Shown: positions 8,805 through 17,667, numbered from the stretch's first letter. The stretch: DNA of 64,000 nucleotides from ZC4RG30 sp046347045 (GCA_046347045.1 JAXMGX010000003.1:186001-250000); one strand, 5' to 3'. Translations and numbers: made by a program. The notes: a model not told the origin generated them from the sequence alone.

Positions 8805-9953
8805 TTATGCCACAGGCGCCCCGCCGTCCCGCCGGGCCAGCGTTTCCCGGCAGAAGACGTCAAATCGCCCCTCGTCCAGGGCCTGGCGCATCTGGCGCAT
8901 CAGCTCCAGGTAGAAGTGCAGGTTGTGCAGGGTATTGAGCCGGGCACCCAGGATTTCGTTGCATTTGTCGAGGTGGCGCAGGTACGCCCGGGAGTAGTTC
9001 CGGCAGGTGTAGCAGCCGCATTCCGGGTCGATCGGGCCGGTGTCGGTGGCATGGGCGGCATTCCGGATGTTCAGCACGCCGGTGGCGGTGAACAGGTGGC
9101 CATTGCGGGCATGGCGGGTGGGCATCACGCAGTCGAACATGTCGACGCCGCGGGCCACGGCGGCCAGCAGGTCTTCGGGCCGGCCCACGCCCATCAGATA
9201 GCGGGGCCGGTCGCGCGGGATCAGCGGTTCGACGTTCTCGATGACGCCGAGCCGCACCTCCTCGGGTTCGCCCACCGCCAGGCCGCCGATGGCGTAGCCC
9301 GGGAAGCCGATCTTCGTCAGCGCTTCGAGTGAGGCCACGCGAAGCGGTGCATGCATGCCGCCCTGGATGATGCCGAACAGATTGCCGCGCGGCGGCAGGC
9401 CGCCGGGCTCCTGCGCGGCATCGCGGTAGTAGTGCGCATGCGAGCGCGCCGCCCACCGCATGGAGCGCTCCATCGAATCGCGCGCCTGCTGTTCGGTGGC
9501 GGGCCAGGGCGTGCAGTCGTCGAAACACATGGCGATGTCGGAGCCCAGCGCGCGCTGCACGTCCATGGAGTCCTCCGGCGTCAGCCGCACCGGACTGCCA
9601 TCCACCGGTGACTGGAAGCGCACGCCCTCCTCGCTGATCTTGCGCAGATCCTTGAGGCTGAACACCTGGAAGCCGCCCGAATCGGTGAGGATGGGGCGCT
9701 GCCAGTGCATGAAGCCATGCAGGCTGCCGTGCGCCAGGATGATGTCGGTGCCCGGTCGCAGCATCAGGTGGAAGGTGTTGCCCAGCACGATCTGCGCGCC
9801 GATGCCTTCCAGCTCTTCAGGCGTCATGGCCTTCACGGTGCCGTAGGTGCCCACGGGCATGAAGGCCGGCGTCTCGATGATGCCGCGCGGCAGCGTGATG
9901 CGGCCGCGGCGCGCGGCGCCCTGCTGTTTCAGCAGCTCGAATTGCAGCGTCAT
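8805..9953 (-). CDS. tgt: tRNA-guanine(34) transglycosylase (queuine/preQ1)
   Basis: This 382-residue enzyme exchanges guanine at the wobble position of GUN-anticodon tRNAs for preQ1. Seen in the sequence: the TIM-barrel motif LTDSGGFQVFSL with the catalytic Asp, the second-site region around FGIIQGGMH, and GVGRPEDLLAAVARGVDMFDCV with the Asp nucleophile. The zinc-binding cluster near the C-terminus includes CGCYTCRNYSRAYLRHL. The ATG overlaps the queA stop by 4 bases (ATGA at 9950-9953), indicating coupled translation. The next enzyme on the queuosine pathway, QueA, is encoded directly upstream. Confidence 0.98.
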   Translation of the reverse strand: MTLQFELLKQQGAARRGRITLPRGIIETPAFMPVGTYGTVKAMTPEELEGIGAQIVLGNTFHLMLRPGTDIILAHGSLHGFMHWQRPILTDSGGFQVFSLKDLRKISEEGVRFQSPVDGSPVRLTPEDSMDVQRALGSDIAMCFDDCTPWPATEQQARDSMERSMRWAARSHAHYYRDAAQEPGGLPPRGNLFGIIQGGMHAPLRVASLEALTKIGFPGYAIGGLAVGEPEEVRLGVIENVEPLIPRDRPRYLMGVGRPEDLLAAVARGVDMFDCVMPTRHARNGHLFTATGVLNIRNAAHATDTGPIDPECGCYTCRNYSRAYLRHLDKCNEILGARLNTLHNLHFYLELMRQMRQALDEGRFDVFCRETLARRDGGAPVA

Positions 9954-11038
9954 GGATCTTCCGGCGCGCGGCGCGCGGTGGGCGATGCGGTGATGAACAT
10001 GGCGTCGCCGTAACTGAAGAAGCGGTATTTCTGCCGCACCGCATGGGCATACGCGGCCAGCACCGCCTCGCGGCCGGCGAAGGCCGACACCAGCATCAGC
10101 AGCGTGGATTCGGGCAGGTGGAAATTGGTGATGAGCGCATCCACGACACGGAAAGCATAGCCCGGCGTGATGAACAGGCGGGTGTCGCCGCTGCCTGGGA
10201 GCAACGTGGCGCGGCGGGCTGCCGCTTCGCCGCCTGCCGCCGACTCGAGCGCGCGCGCAACAGTGGTGCCCACGGCCACCACGCGCCCGCCGGCGGCACG
10301 GCAGGCGCGCACGGCATCCACCAGCGACTGCGGCACTTCATAGCGTTCGGCATGCATCACATGGTCGCGCAGGTCATCGACGCGCAGCGGCTGGAAGGTG
10401 CCGGCACCCACGTGCAGCGTGACCTTTGCGCGATGCACGCCCTGCGCATCCAGGCGCGCGATGAGCGCCGCATCGAAATGCAGGCTGGCGGTGGGCGCGG
10501 CCACTGCGCCCGGCTCGCGGGCAAAGATGCTCTGGTAGCGCGAGCGATCGTCGCTGCCGGCCTCGCGCGTGATGTACGGCGGCAGCGGCACGGTGCCATG
10601 GGCCTCGAAGAAGGCCAGCACTTCGGTGGGCGTTTCGATTTCCCACAGATCGCCGGCGGGCGTGCCGGCTCGATCCACCACGCGGACATCACCGCCGGCG
10701 GTGCTCACCACGAGCCCGGGGCGGATGGGCTTGCTGGCACGGGCCTGCACCCAGGCGCGGCGCTGGCCCACGGCGCGTTCGAGGAAGATCTCCACGCGAC
10801 CGCCCGACGGCTTGGTGCCGAACAGCCGCGCAGCCACCACGCGCGTGTCGTTGAATACCAGGAGGTCGCCGGGCCGCAGCAGTGAAGGCAGATCGGTGAA
10901 GCGCCGGTCGGCCACGGCCCCCGCTGCGCCATCGAGCACCAGCAGCCGGCTGGCTGATCGCTCAGGCAGCGGCGCCTGGGCGATCAGTTCCGGGGGAAGG
11001 TCGAAGTGGAAGTCGGCGCGCCGCATGAGGGCGCGCAT
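9950..11038 (-). CDS. queA: S-adenosylmethionine:tRNA ribosyltransferase-isomerase
   Basis: QueA adds the epoxycyclopentane precursor to preQ1 in tRNA, using the ribosyl part of SAM. The 362-residue protein carries FHFDLPPELIAQAPLPERSASRLL at its N-terminus, LVFNDTRVVAARLFG near residue 60 and LHVGAGTFQPLR near residue 235. The C-terminal motif is FHLPESTLLMLVSAFAG. The first ATG is at 11038; the ATG at 11026 (MRRADFHFDLP) fits other QueA N-termini equally well, and neither has a clear ribosome-binding site. It heads the operon continuing into tgt, yajC, secD and secF. Confidence 0.97.
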   Translation of the reverse strand: MRALMRRADFHFDLPPELIAQAPLPERSASRLLVLDGAAGAVADRRFTDLPSLLRPGDLLVFNDTRVVAARLFGTKPSGGRVEIFLERAVGQRRAWVQARASKPIRPGLVVSTAGGDVRVVDRAGTPAGDLWEIETPTEVLAFFEAHGTVPLPPYITREAGSDDRSRYQSIFAREPGAVAAPTASLHFDAALIARLDAQGVHRAKVTLHVGAGTFQPLRVDDLRDHVMHAERYEVPQSLVDAVRACRAAGGRVVAVGTTVARALESAAGGEAAARRATLLPGSGDTRLFITPGYAFRVVDALITNFHLPESTLLMLVSAFAGREAVLAAYAHAVRQKYRFFSYGDAMFITASPTARRAPEDP

Positions 11039-11077
11039 GGTAGCGCGCCCGCGGCGCGGCGGCGGACGAAGGCGCGA

Positions 11078-12127
11078 TCAGTCGCGCCGGTCGTCGTCAC
11101 CGCCGCCCGGCACCGTGACCTCCAGGTTCTGGGCCTTGCGGTCGCGCTGCACGCGGATGGTGAGTTTTTCGCCCGGGGAATAGGAGCGCAGGATGCGGCC
11201 GGCATGCTGCGCATCGCTGGGTGTGCGGCCATCGATGGCAAGGATCACATCGCCATCCTGAAGCTTGAAAGCCTGGTTGTTGCCGGCGCGGACCACCAGC
11301 ACACCGGATTTCACGCCGAAGTAGCTGCCCAGCTTCTCCGACAGCGTGGCGAACTCGATGCCCCGGAAACGCATGCCCAAGCCCATGATGCCCGGGCCAC
11401 CTTCATCGCCCCGGTTGATGATGATGCGGCGCTCCTCGCGCTGGCCGCCCATGCCTGGCGCACCGGGAAGGCCCGGGCGACCGAACCCTGCGCCGGGACC
11501 GGGGAAAGTGAACGCCTGCGGACCCTGGGGACCCTCCGCCCCACCCGGACCGCGGCGCTCGAGCCGGAAGGCCTGCACCGGCGCCGGCCGCGGCGTCACC
11601 TCGAAGGACATCGCCTTGCCGTCACGCATCACACCCACAGCCACCTTCAGGTTGGGCTCGACCTGCGCCATGCGCTCCACCAATGCCCGGCCCGGATCGG
11701 ATTCGGTGCCGATCGTGTGCCCGCCGATGGAGGTGATCACATCGCCGGCCTTGATGCCGGCGTCCGCCGCCGGTCCGCCGGGGCTCACCTCGAGCACCTT
11801 GGCGCCGCCCGTACCGGCGCCATTGGCGATCTGCACGCCGAGCACGGCGCGCGGCGGCGGGCCTTCGAGGCCCATCCGGTAACCGAAGCCGCCGCCGGGA
11901 CCGCGACCCAGCTGCATCGACAGTTCGGCCACTTCGCGCGCGGACTTGTCGAGCTGCGCGCGCGCCTCATCGAGCTTTTTCTGCAGTTCGTCCTGGCTGG
12001 CCCCGGAGCGCTCCTGCGCTGGCGCTGCATTGGGAGCCGGGGCCGCCGTGCCGCCCGGCGACCAGGCGCTGAAAGCCAGCGCGGCGACCAGGGCCGCGGG
12101 AGTAATCGTCATTGCGGTGTGTTTCAT
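11078..12127 (-). CDS. Periplasmic protein with two PDZ domains
   Basis: This 349-residue protein has an N-terminal signal peptide, with a hydrophobic stretch around residues 8-28. A charged helix that could form a coiled coil follows (DELQKKLDEARAQLDKSAR, about residues 46-64). The first PDZ domain (about 95-165) has GGPAADAGIKAGDVITSIGG. A long Gly/Pro/Arg-rich linker (about 185-245) joins it to a second PDZ-like domain (about 260-340) with LQDGDVILAIDGR. There is no protease domain, so it is not DegP; it could be an adaptor sensing exposed C-termini. It lies 12 bases downstream of the anti-sigma-like gene, suggesting membership of the same stress circuit. Confidence 0.75.
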   Translation of the reverse strand: MKHTAMTITPAALVAALAFSAWSPGGTAAPAPNAAPAQERSGASQDELQKKLDEARAQLDKSAREVAELSMQLGRGPGGGFGYRMGLEGPPPRAVLGVQIANGAGTGGAKVLEVSPGGPAADAGIKAGDVITSIGGHTIGTESDPGRALVERMAQVEPNLKVAVGVMRDGKAMSFEVTPRPAPVQAFRLERRGPGGAEGPQGPQAFTFPGPGAGFGRPGLPGAPGMGGQREERRIIINRGDEGGPGIMGLGMRFRGIEFATLSEKLGSYFGVKSGVLVVRAGNNQAFKLQDGDVILAIDGRTPSDAQHAGRILRSYSPGEKLTIRVQRDRKAQNLEVTVPGGGDDDRRD

Positions 12128-12139
12128 GATTCAAGCTCC

Positions 12140-12604
12140 TCAAAGGCTCAACAGCGCATGCGCGTAGCTGACGCGCTGCAGGGATTCATTCATCTGCTGG
12201 CGCGCGCCTTCGACGCGGCGCAGCTGTTCCGCGGGCGCCTGCCGCACGCGCGCGGCGGAAAGCTCGGCATCGAGCAGCGCGATGCGGTCTTCCAGTTCGC
12301 TGGTGAGCTCGAAGCGGCTCATGTCCACCAGCGCCGGCGGTTCCACGCGCGCGTCGACCTGCGGCAGCGCCTGCAAGTCCCGCGATTCCACCGCGGCCAT
12401 GAAGGCATGGCGATCCACCTGCGGCTGCGTGACCAGCGCGAGGATGCCCACCAGCGCCAGCATCGACACCGACAGCGCCGCGCTCCAGATCGCAGCGCGA
12501 CGGCGCGACTGCGCGCGCTCGCGCCGCTGTTCGAATGCATCGAAACCGAAAGGCGGATCGACCGCCTGGCCTGCGAGCTGGCGCAAGCCTTCCTGCATGC
12601 TCAT
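12140..12604 (-). CDS. Single-pass membrane protein, probable anti-sigma factor
   Basis: I place the start at the ATG at 12604 (MSMQEGLRQLAGQAVDPP), giving 154 residues. This ATG overlaps the sigma-factor stop by 4 bases (ATGA), and the longer open frame upstream lies inside the sigma gene. An Arg-rich cytoplasmic stretch (about 27-36) precedes one hydrophobic helix (about 38-60). A periplasmic part of about 95 residues follows, ending in a likely helical hairpin. Size, topology and coupling to an ECF sigma gene fit an anti-sigma factor, although no ZAS zinc motif or RseA signature is visible. Function is inferred from context. Confidence 0.65.
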   Translation of the reverse strand: MSMQEGLRQLAGQAVDPPFGFDAFEQRRERAQSRRRAAIWSAALSVSMLALVGILALVTQPQVDRHAFMAAVESRDLQALPQVDARVEPPALVDMSRFELTSELEDRIALLDAELSAARVRQAPAEQLRRVEGARQQMNESLQRVSYAHALLSL

Positions 12605-13245
12605 GGCGCCCCCTGCCGATGAACGGCGTAGCCTGGTTGCAGTGCCGGCGCAGGCGCGGCCTCGGTCAGGCGCTGGCGCAGCAGGGCATGCGCGCGCGAG
12701 AGCTGGGACTTCGAAAAACTGACCGTTCGACCGAACACGCCGGCGATCTCCTCGTGACTCATGCCTTCCACATCGAACATCCACACCACGCTGCGCGCCA
12801 CATCGGGCAGTGCCGCCAGCGCACGCTCCACATCCAGCAGCTCCGGGCCCGGCGCTTCAACACGCGGGTGTGCAGGCAGCCCGCCATCCGCGAGCGGGCC
12901 GGCCGCTGCATCGCTGCCGGCCGTTACCGTGGCCAGCGCGCGTCGCGCCCGCTGCCAGGGCGAGCGCAGGTGCATAAGGCACTGCCGTAGCGCGAGCTGC
13001 CGCACCCAGGCACCGAAGGGGGCCTCGCCGCGATAGCCGGGCAGACTGCGCAGCAGACTCACCATGCAGTCCTGGAACACATCCTCGGCGGCCGCGCGCG
13101 GCGTCACCATGCGCCTTATCAGGCCGAACACGGGGCCGGCCACCTGCCCATAGAGCAGGCTTTGGGCCTCGCGGTCGCCCGCGGCAGCCAGCCGCAGACA
13201 TTCGGCATCCGCCGGGATGTCGAGGAATCGGCTCATTGCATGCAC
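12601..13245 (-). CDS. ECF-type RNA polymerase sigma factor
   Basis: This 214-residue sigma-70-family protein has region 2 at about residues 30-100, with AAAEDVFQDCMVSLLRSL and the -10 recognition segment GEAPFGAWVRQLALRQCL. A variable Ala/Gly-rich linker follows. Region 4 (about 140-195) contains LAALPDVARSVVWMFDVEG and a helix-turn-helix SHEEIAGVFGRTVSFSKSQL. Region 3 is absent, as in ECF factors. The start could be the first ATG (13245) or the one three codons in (13236). The anti-sigma-like gene overlaps its stop and the PDZ gene follows, a typical self-contained envelope signalling unit. The ECF subgroup is not assigned. Confidence 0.9.
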   Translation of the reverse strand: MHAMSRFLDIPADAECLRLAAAGDREAQSLLYGQVAGPVFGLIRRMVTPRAAAEDVFQDCMVSLLRSLPGYRGEAPFGAWVRQLALRQCLMHLRSPWQRARRALATVTAGSDAAAGPLADGGLPAHPRVEAPGPELLDVERALAALPDVARSVVWMFDVEGMSHEEIAGVFGRTVSFSKSQLSRAHALLRQRLTEAAPAPALQPGYAVHRQGAP

Positions 13246-13332
13246 TGTCCTGGGCCCACGATGGATAGGATGCGCCAGGGGGCGAAAAGGTCGCAGCGGG
13301 CTTGGAAAAAACTTACCATTTGCCGCCCACGC

Positions 13333-13419
13333 GCCCGTGTGGCGGAACTGGTAGACGCAGCAGACTCAAAATCTGCCGACCGCAAGGTCGTGTCCGTTCG
13401 ATTCGGACCACGGGCACCA
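13333..13419 (+). tRNA. tRNA-Leu (anticodon CAA)
   Basis: The 87-base gene folds into a class II tRNA with an encoded CCA end. The acceptor stem GCCCGTG pairs with CACGGGC (13409-13415), followed by A and CCA. The anticodon stem GCAGA/TCTGC encloses the loop CTCAAAA, so the anticodon is CAA and reads UUG. A short variable arm and a T-loop containing TTCGATT are present. It lies between the divergent ECF sigma gene and the superoxide dismutase gene, which starts 33 bases after the CCA with no terminator visible between them. Confidence 0.97.
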
Positions 13420-13452
13420 TTGCTGCGGCAGCCTCCGCCGCAAGGAGTCGAC

Positions 13453-14181
13453 ATGAATCCTTCCCTTGATCGACGACTGGCGATTCAATCCCTGGCGATG
13501 GCCGGCGCGGGCGTGGCCACCACCGCACTGTCCCAGGCTGCGGCCACGGCACCCCAGACCCCTGCGCTGCCGCCGGCCTTTGCCGGCAACACCACGCTGA
13601 AGCCGCTGGCCTTCGACCCCGCCAAGCTCGACGGGCTGTCCGAGAAGCTGATCCGCTCGCACTGGGAGAACAACTACGGCGGCTCGGTGCGCACGCTGGC
13701 CGCGGTGCGCAAGCAACTGGCCGAGGCGCTGGCCAACAAGGACACGCCGGCCTGGCTGTACAACGACATCAAGCGCGAGCATCTGCTGCGCACCGGTTCG
13801 GTGGTGCTGCACGAGTACTACTTCGACAACCTGGGCGGCAACGGCCAGGCCGGCGCTGGCCTGCGCAAGGCCGTGGGCGATGCCTTCGGTTCCTTCGATG
13901 CCTGGGAAACCGAATACCGCCGCATCGCCAATGGTCTGGGCGGCGGCTCGGGCTGGGTGGTGCTGGGCTTCAACACGCACTTGCGGCAGCTCGAGAACTA
14001 CTGGCTGGCTGACCACGCGCATGGACCCGCCGCCACGCTGCCGCTGCTGGTGATGGACATGTACGAGCATTCCTACCAGATGGATTTCGGCGCGGCGGCA
14101 GCGCGCTACATCGACGCCTTCTTCCGCAACATCCAATGGGATGCAGTGCAGGCACGGCTGGAGAAAGCGCAGCGCGCCTGA
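13453..14181 (+). CDS. Fe/Mn superoxide dismutase with Tat-like signal
   Basis: This 242-residue protein converts superoxide to peroxide and oxygen. The start at 13453 has AAGGAG 5 bases upstream; the frame is open further back but runs through the tRNA. Residues 1-31 resemble a twin-arginine signal (DRRLAIQS then a hydrophobic Ala/Gly stretch), implying export, which is unusual because most Fe/Mn enzymes are cytoplasmic. All four metal ligands are visible: His70 in SHWENNYGG, His120 in VLHEYYFDNLGG, and Asp202 and His206 in MDMYEHSYQMDFG. The stop overlaps the ATG of the next gene by one base (TGATG). Metal choice cannot be decided from sequence. Confidence 0.9.
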   Translation: MNPSLDRRLAIQSLAMAGAGVATTALSQAAATAPQTPALPPAFAGNTTLKPLAFDPAKLDGLSEKLIRSHWENNYGGSVRTLAAVRKQLAEALANKDTPAWLYNDIKREHLLRTGSVVLHEYYFDNLGGNGQAGAGLRKAVGDAFGSFDAWETEYRRIANGLGGGSGWVVLGFNTHLRQLENYWLADHAHGPAATLPLLVMDMYEHSYQMDFGAAAARYIDAFFRNIQWDAVQARLEKAQRA

Positions 14182-15872
14182 TGCCCACGCAAATGCAACG
14201 CCCGGTGCCCTGGCGGTTCGCCGCCGGACTGACGCTGCTGTACCTGGCCTATGTGGCGACCGGCGGACTGAGCCAGGGATTCAAACTGATTCCCGGCGTC
14301 GCGATCACCTTCTGGCCCTGCTCGGGCATCCTGGTGGCCACGCTGCTGCTGAATCCCCGCAGCGGCTGGCCGTGGTGGATCGCGGCAGCGGGCGCCGCGG
14401 AGCTCACCTGCAATGTGGTGTGGTTCCACAATCCGGTGGGACGTGCGCTGCTGTATTTCGCAGGCAATGCGGGCGAGGCGCTGGTGGCTGCGGCCCTCAT
14501 CCGCCGCGTCAGCGGACCGGGCTTCGCCCTGGAGTCGCGGCGTGACGTGGTGGCCACCGCGCTGGCCGCCTGCATCGGGCCGATCGTGGCGGCCACGACC
14601 ATCGCCACGGTGGATGCCGCCGTCGGCCGGCATGCGTTTTCGGTGGCCTGGCCGCTGGTATGGCTGGGCGATGCCACGGGGCTTCTGGTGTCGCTGCCGC
14701 TGGCCTTCGTGACCGTGCGCGCCTGGCGCGATCGCGGCAAGGTCGCCGCCGCGCGGCAGCGCGAGGCAGTCCTGCTCGCCATCGCGCTGTTGCTGCTCGG
14801 CGGCCTGTACGTGTCGGGCCGGCTGCCCTCGGTGTACATGATGCTGCCGGCCATCCTGTGGGCGGCCGCCAGCTTCGGCTTCCGCGGGGCGGCCACATCG
14901 CTGGGCTTGGTCACGCTGCTGGTGGCCGCGGTGGCCGCATCGCTGCGCGCCACCGGAGCGCCGCCGCGGGTGGGCGAAGACACCGTGATGCTGCAGACCT
15001 TCCTCGGACTCACGGCCATCGGCGCGCTGATCGTCGCGGCGCTGGCGCGCGAAAGGCAGGTGGCACTGGCGCAACTGGGCGCGCTGAATGCGCAGCTCGA
15101 GGCGCGCGTGGAGGAACGCACGGCGCGGCTGCGCGAAAGCGAAGCGCAGCTGCGCGAGATCGACCGGCGCAAGGACCACTTCCTTGCAACGCTCTCGCAT
15201 GAGCTGCGCAATCCGCTGGCGCCGATGCGCAACGCCGTGGAGCTGCTGAAGCGCGGCAATGGCGACGAGAAACGGCTGGAATTCGCGCGCGGCGTGCTGG
15301 AGCGGCAGCTTCGGCACATGGAGCGGCTGGTGAGCGACCTGCTGGATCTGGCGCGCATCAACGCCGACAAGCTCGAGTTGCAACTGGCGCCGGTGGAACT
15401 GGGCGCACTGGTGGCCGAAGCGGTCGAGACCGTGCGACCCGCGGCCGAGCGCCGCCGGCAGACACTGGAGGTGCGGTTGCCGGCGCAGCCGCTGCCATTG
15501 CGGGGCGACGCGGCGCGGCTGATCCAGGCCATCGGCAACCTGCTGAACAACGCCTGCAAGTACACCGACGAAGGCGGACACATCCAGATCGAGGCACGGC
15601 AGGACGGCGCCTGCGCGGATGTGGTGGTGACGGACGACGGCATCGGCATTCCCGCCGACATGCTCGAGCGGGTGTTCGACACGTTCACCCAGGTGCCCGA
15701 TGCGAATGCGCGCGCCGACGGCGGGCTGGGCATCGGGCTTGCACTGGTGCGACGGCTGGCGCATCTGCACGGCGGCAGCGTGGTGGCCGCCAGCGATGGT
15801 CCGGGACGCGGCAGCCGCTTCAGGCTTCGGCTGCCGCTGTCGCCTGGCGCGCCCGATCAGCCTGTGCTGTAG
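14181..15872 (+). CDS. MASE1-domain sensor histidine kinase
   Basis: This 563-residue kinase starts at the ATG sharing its first base with the dismutase stop. The N-terminal 280 residues form a MASE1 integral membrane sensor (LYLAYVATGGLSQGFKLIPG, then PGVAITFWPCSGILVATLLL). A coiled coil with RVEERTARLRESEAQLREI leads to the HisKA dimerisation helix, whose phospho-acceptor is about His340 in LATLSHELRNPLAPM. The ATPase domain (about 434-555) has an N-box NLLNNACKYT and DDGIGIPADMLERVFDTF. No receiver domain is attached and no response regulator lies nearby, so it is an orphan kinase. Coupling to the exported dismutase suggests an oxidative or redox signal. Confidence 0.92.
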   Translation: MPTQMQRPVPWRFAAGLTLLYLAYVATGGLSQGFKLIPGVAITFWPCSGILVATLLLNPRSGWPWWIAAAGAAELTCNVVWFHNPVGRALLYFAGNAGEALVAAALIRRVSGPGFALESRRDVVATALAACIGPIVAATTIATVDAAVGRHAFSVAWPLVWLGDATGLLVSLPLAFVTVRAWRDRGKVAAARQREAVLLAIALLLLGGLYVSGRLPSVYMMLPAILWAAASFGFRGAATSLGLVTLLVAAVAASLRATGAPPRVGEDTVMLQTFLGLTAIGALIVAALARERQVALAQLGALNAQLEARVEERTARLRESEAQLREIDRRKDHFLATLSHELRNPLAPMRNAVELLKRGNGDEKRLEFARGVLERQLRHMERLVSDLLDLARINADKLELQLAPVELGALVAEAVETVRPAAERRRQTLEVRLPAQPLPLRGDAARLIQAIGNLLNNACKYTDEGGHIQIEARQDGACADVVVTDDGIGIPADMLERVFDTFTQVPDANARADGGLGIGLALVRRLAHLHGGSVVAASDGPGRGSRFRLRLPLSPGAPDQPVL

Positions 15873-17653
15873 ATGCTGCCACCGGCGGTTTCACGCTCGA
15901 CCAGCGTGGCGACGGTGGCATCGAGCGGCTCCGGCTTGCCGAAGAGGTAGCCCTGGCCGAAATCCACGCCCAGCCTGCGCAGCGCCTCGGACTGCTGCTG
16001 GGTTTCGACGTATTCGCCCACCGTCTGCAGCACGAAGTCGCGCGCCAGCTGCACGATGGTGCGCACGGCGGCCTCGGAACGCTTGTTGGCGGTGATGTCG
16101 CGGATGAAGCTGCCGTCGATCTTCAGGCGCGTGACGGGCAACTGGTGGATGTAGGCCAGCGAGTTGGCGCCGGTGCCGAAATCATCGATGGCGATGCCGC
16201 AGCCGGCCGCACGCAGGCGGCGCATGGCATCGCCGGCCCTGGCCAGATTGGTGGTGGCGACCTGCTCGGTGACCTCGACCACGATGCAGCCGGCCGGCAG
16301 CTTCGACCTGCGCAGCTGGGTGGTGAAATGCTCGGCGAACTCCGGATCGCAGATCGACTGGCCCGACACGTTGATGGCCATGGTCAGGCGCTGGCGCTGC
16401 AGCACCTCGCGGTGCGGCGCGAGGATCGCGAAGGCCTTGTCCACCACGTAGCGGTCGACCATGGGCAGCATCTGGTAGCGCTGCGCGGCGGCCAGCATGC
16501 GGCCGGGATCTTCAATGTTGCCGCTGGCGCCGCGCAGCCGCAGCAGCAGCTCGAAGCCCAGCGGATGATTCCGGTCGCGCAGCGAGACGATGGGCTGCGT
16601 GTACAATTCAAGGCGGTTGGTGCGCAGCGCCTCGCGCAGGTCGGCCGCGGCGAAATCCTCGTCCTGCCGCCGGATGAGGCTGGCATCGTTCGACTGATGG
16701 ATCTCGATGCGCGAACGGCCGCGGTCCTTGGCCATGCGCAGCACCATGTCGGCGGAGAGAATCGTGCGCTCCAGCGGCTCGCCCGCCAGGTTGTATTCGG
16801 CGATGCCGCAGCTCACGGTGAGCCGCGGGAAATTCTTCTGGTCCTTGATCTCGACTTGTTCCAGTTCGGTCTGCAGCGACATCGCGATGCGCGCGCCGCC
16901 CTCGCCATCCGCGTCGGGCACCATCACCAGGAACTTGGCGCCTTCGATGCGCGCGACCAGCGAGCCGGCGGGCAGCAGCGGCTGCGTCAGCAGGCGCGCG
17001 AAGGTGGCAATCACCATGTCGCCCACGTCGATGCCGCGCGTGTGGTTCAGCGGACGCAGTCCGTCGAGGTCGGCGAGGATCACCACGCCGCAGCCACGGT
17101 CGCGGCCGTTGATCGCCGAGTACAGGCCGCGCCGCGAAAGATGGCCGGTATCGGCGTCGAACTCGCGCATCAGCCGGCGGGCGAGGCGCAACGCCTGCAC
17201 CTGTGCGCCCACGGCCGCGAAAGTGTCGAAGCGCGGCGAAGACATTTCGCGCGCGAAGATCAGCCAGGCGGGGATGCGCGCCGTGCCCGAATCCACCGGC
17301 GCGATCAGCAGGCGGCAGGCGGCGCGCTGGCCCATGCCCTCCTCTCCCTGCACGACGATGGCGTGGCCCTTGCGCTCCTCGAGCGACGCGAGCCGCGCGG
17401 CGATGCCGTCGAACTCGGTGGCGATGGCCACGGGCACCTCGGTGCCCTTCACGGCCACCGGCAGGCGCAGCGAGCAGGACGGCATCCACAGCAACGCGGC
17501 GTCGGCCTGCACACGCTGGCCCACTTCCCGCACTACTTCGGCGAGATTCACGCGATCGCGCACGCGCCGGCGCAGCTCGTGCCCCAGTCTCATCAGTGCG
17601 AGGTCGGCTTCGTGCCGGCCCGAGGCGCTGGTATCTTTGCTTTCCGTGTTCAT
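15857..17653 (-). CDS. GAF-like/degenerate GGDEF/EAL protein
   Basis: I start this 598-residue protein at the ATG at 17653 (MNTESKDTSASGRHEAD). A GAF-like region covers about residues 15-165. The GGDEF domain is degenerate: the active-site signature reads EGAKF around residue 236, so cyclase activity is unlikely, though it may bind GTP. The EAL domain keeps its first catalytic Glu as ELLLR (about residue 367), plus NVSGQS, VEVTEQ, IDDFGTG, LKIDGSF and GEYVET. That ligand set fits an active c-di-GMP phosphodiesterase. The protein has no membrane segment. Its 3' end overlaps the convergent kinase gene by 16 bases. Confidence 0.88.
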   Translation of the reverse strand: MNTESKDTSASGRHEADLALMRLGHELRRRVRDRVNLAEVVREVGQRVQADAALLWMPSCSLRLPVAVKGTEVPVAIATEFDGIAARLASLEERKGHAIVVQGEEGMGQRAACRLLIAPVDSGTARIPAWLIFAREMSSPRFDTFAAVGAQVQALRLARRLMREFDADTGHLSRRGLYSAINGRDRGCGVVILADLDGLRPLNHTRGIDVGDMVIATFARLLTQPLLPAGSLVARIEGAKFLVMVPDADGEGGARIAMSLQTELEQVEIKDQKNFPRLTVSCGIAEYNLAGEPLERTILSADMVLRMAKDRGRSRIEIHQSNDASLIRRQDEDFAAADLREALRTNRLELYTQPIVSLRDRNHPLGFELLLRLRGASGNIEDPGRMLAAAQRYQMLPMVDRYVVDKAFAILAPHREVLQRQRLTMAINVSGQSICDPEFAEHFTTQLRRSKLPAGCIVVEVTEQVATTNLARAGDAMRRLRAAGCGIAIDDFGTGANSLAYIHQLPVTRLKIDGSFIRDITANKRSEAAVRTIVQLARDFVLQTVGEYVETQQQSEALRRLGVDFGQGYLFGKPEPLDATVATLVERETAGGSIYSTG

Positions 17654-17667
17654 AAGTCCCTGAACGA

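Noticed and set aside
6367..8913. 848-codon open frame antisense to secD/secF
   Set aside because: It has the same compositional pattern, while both minus-strand proteins match the Sec family throughout.
13162..13452. Upstream extension of the superoxide dismutase frame
   Set aside because: It runs through the tRNA-Leu gene and the sigma-factor coding region; AAGGAG and the signal peptide fix the start at 13453.
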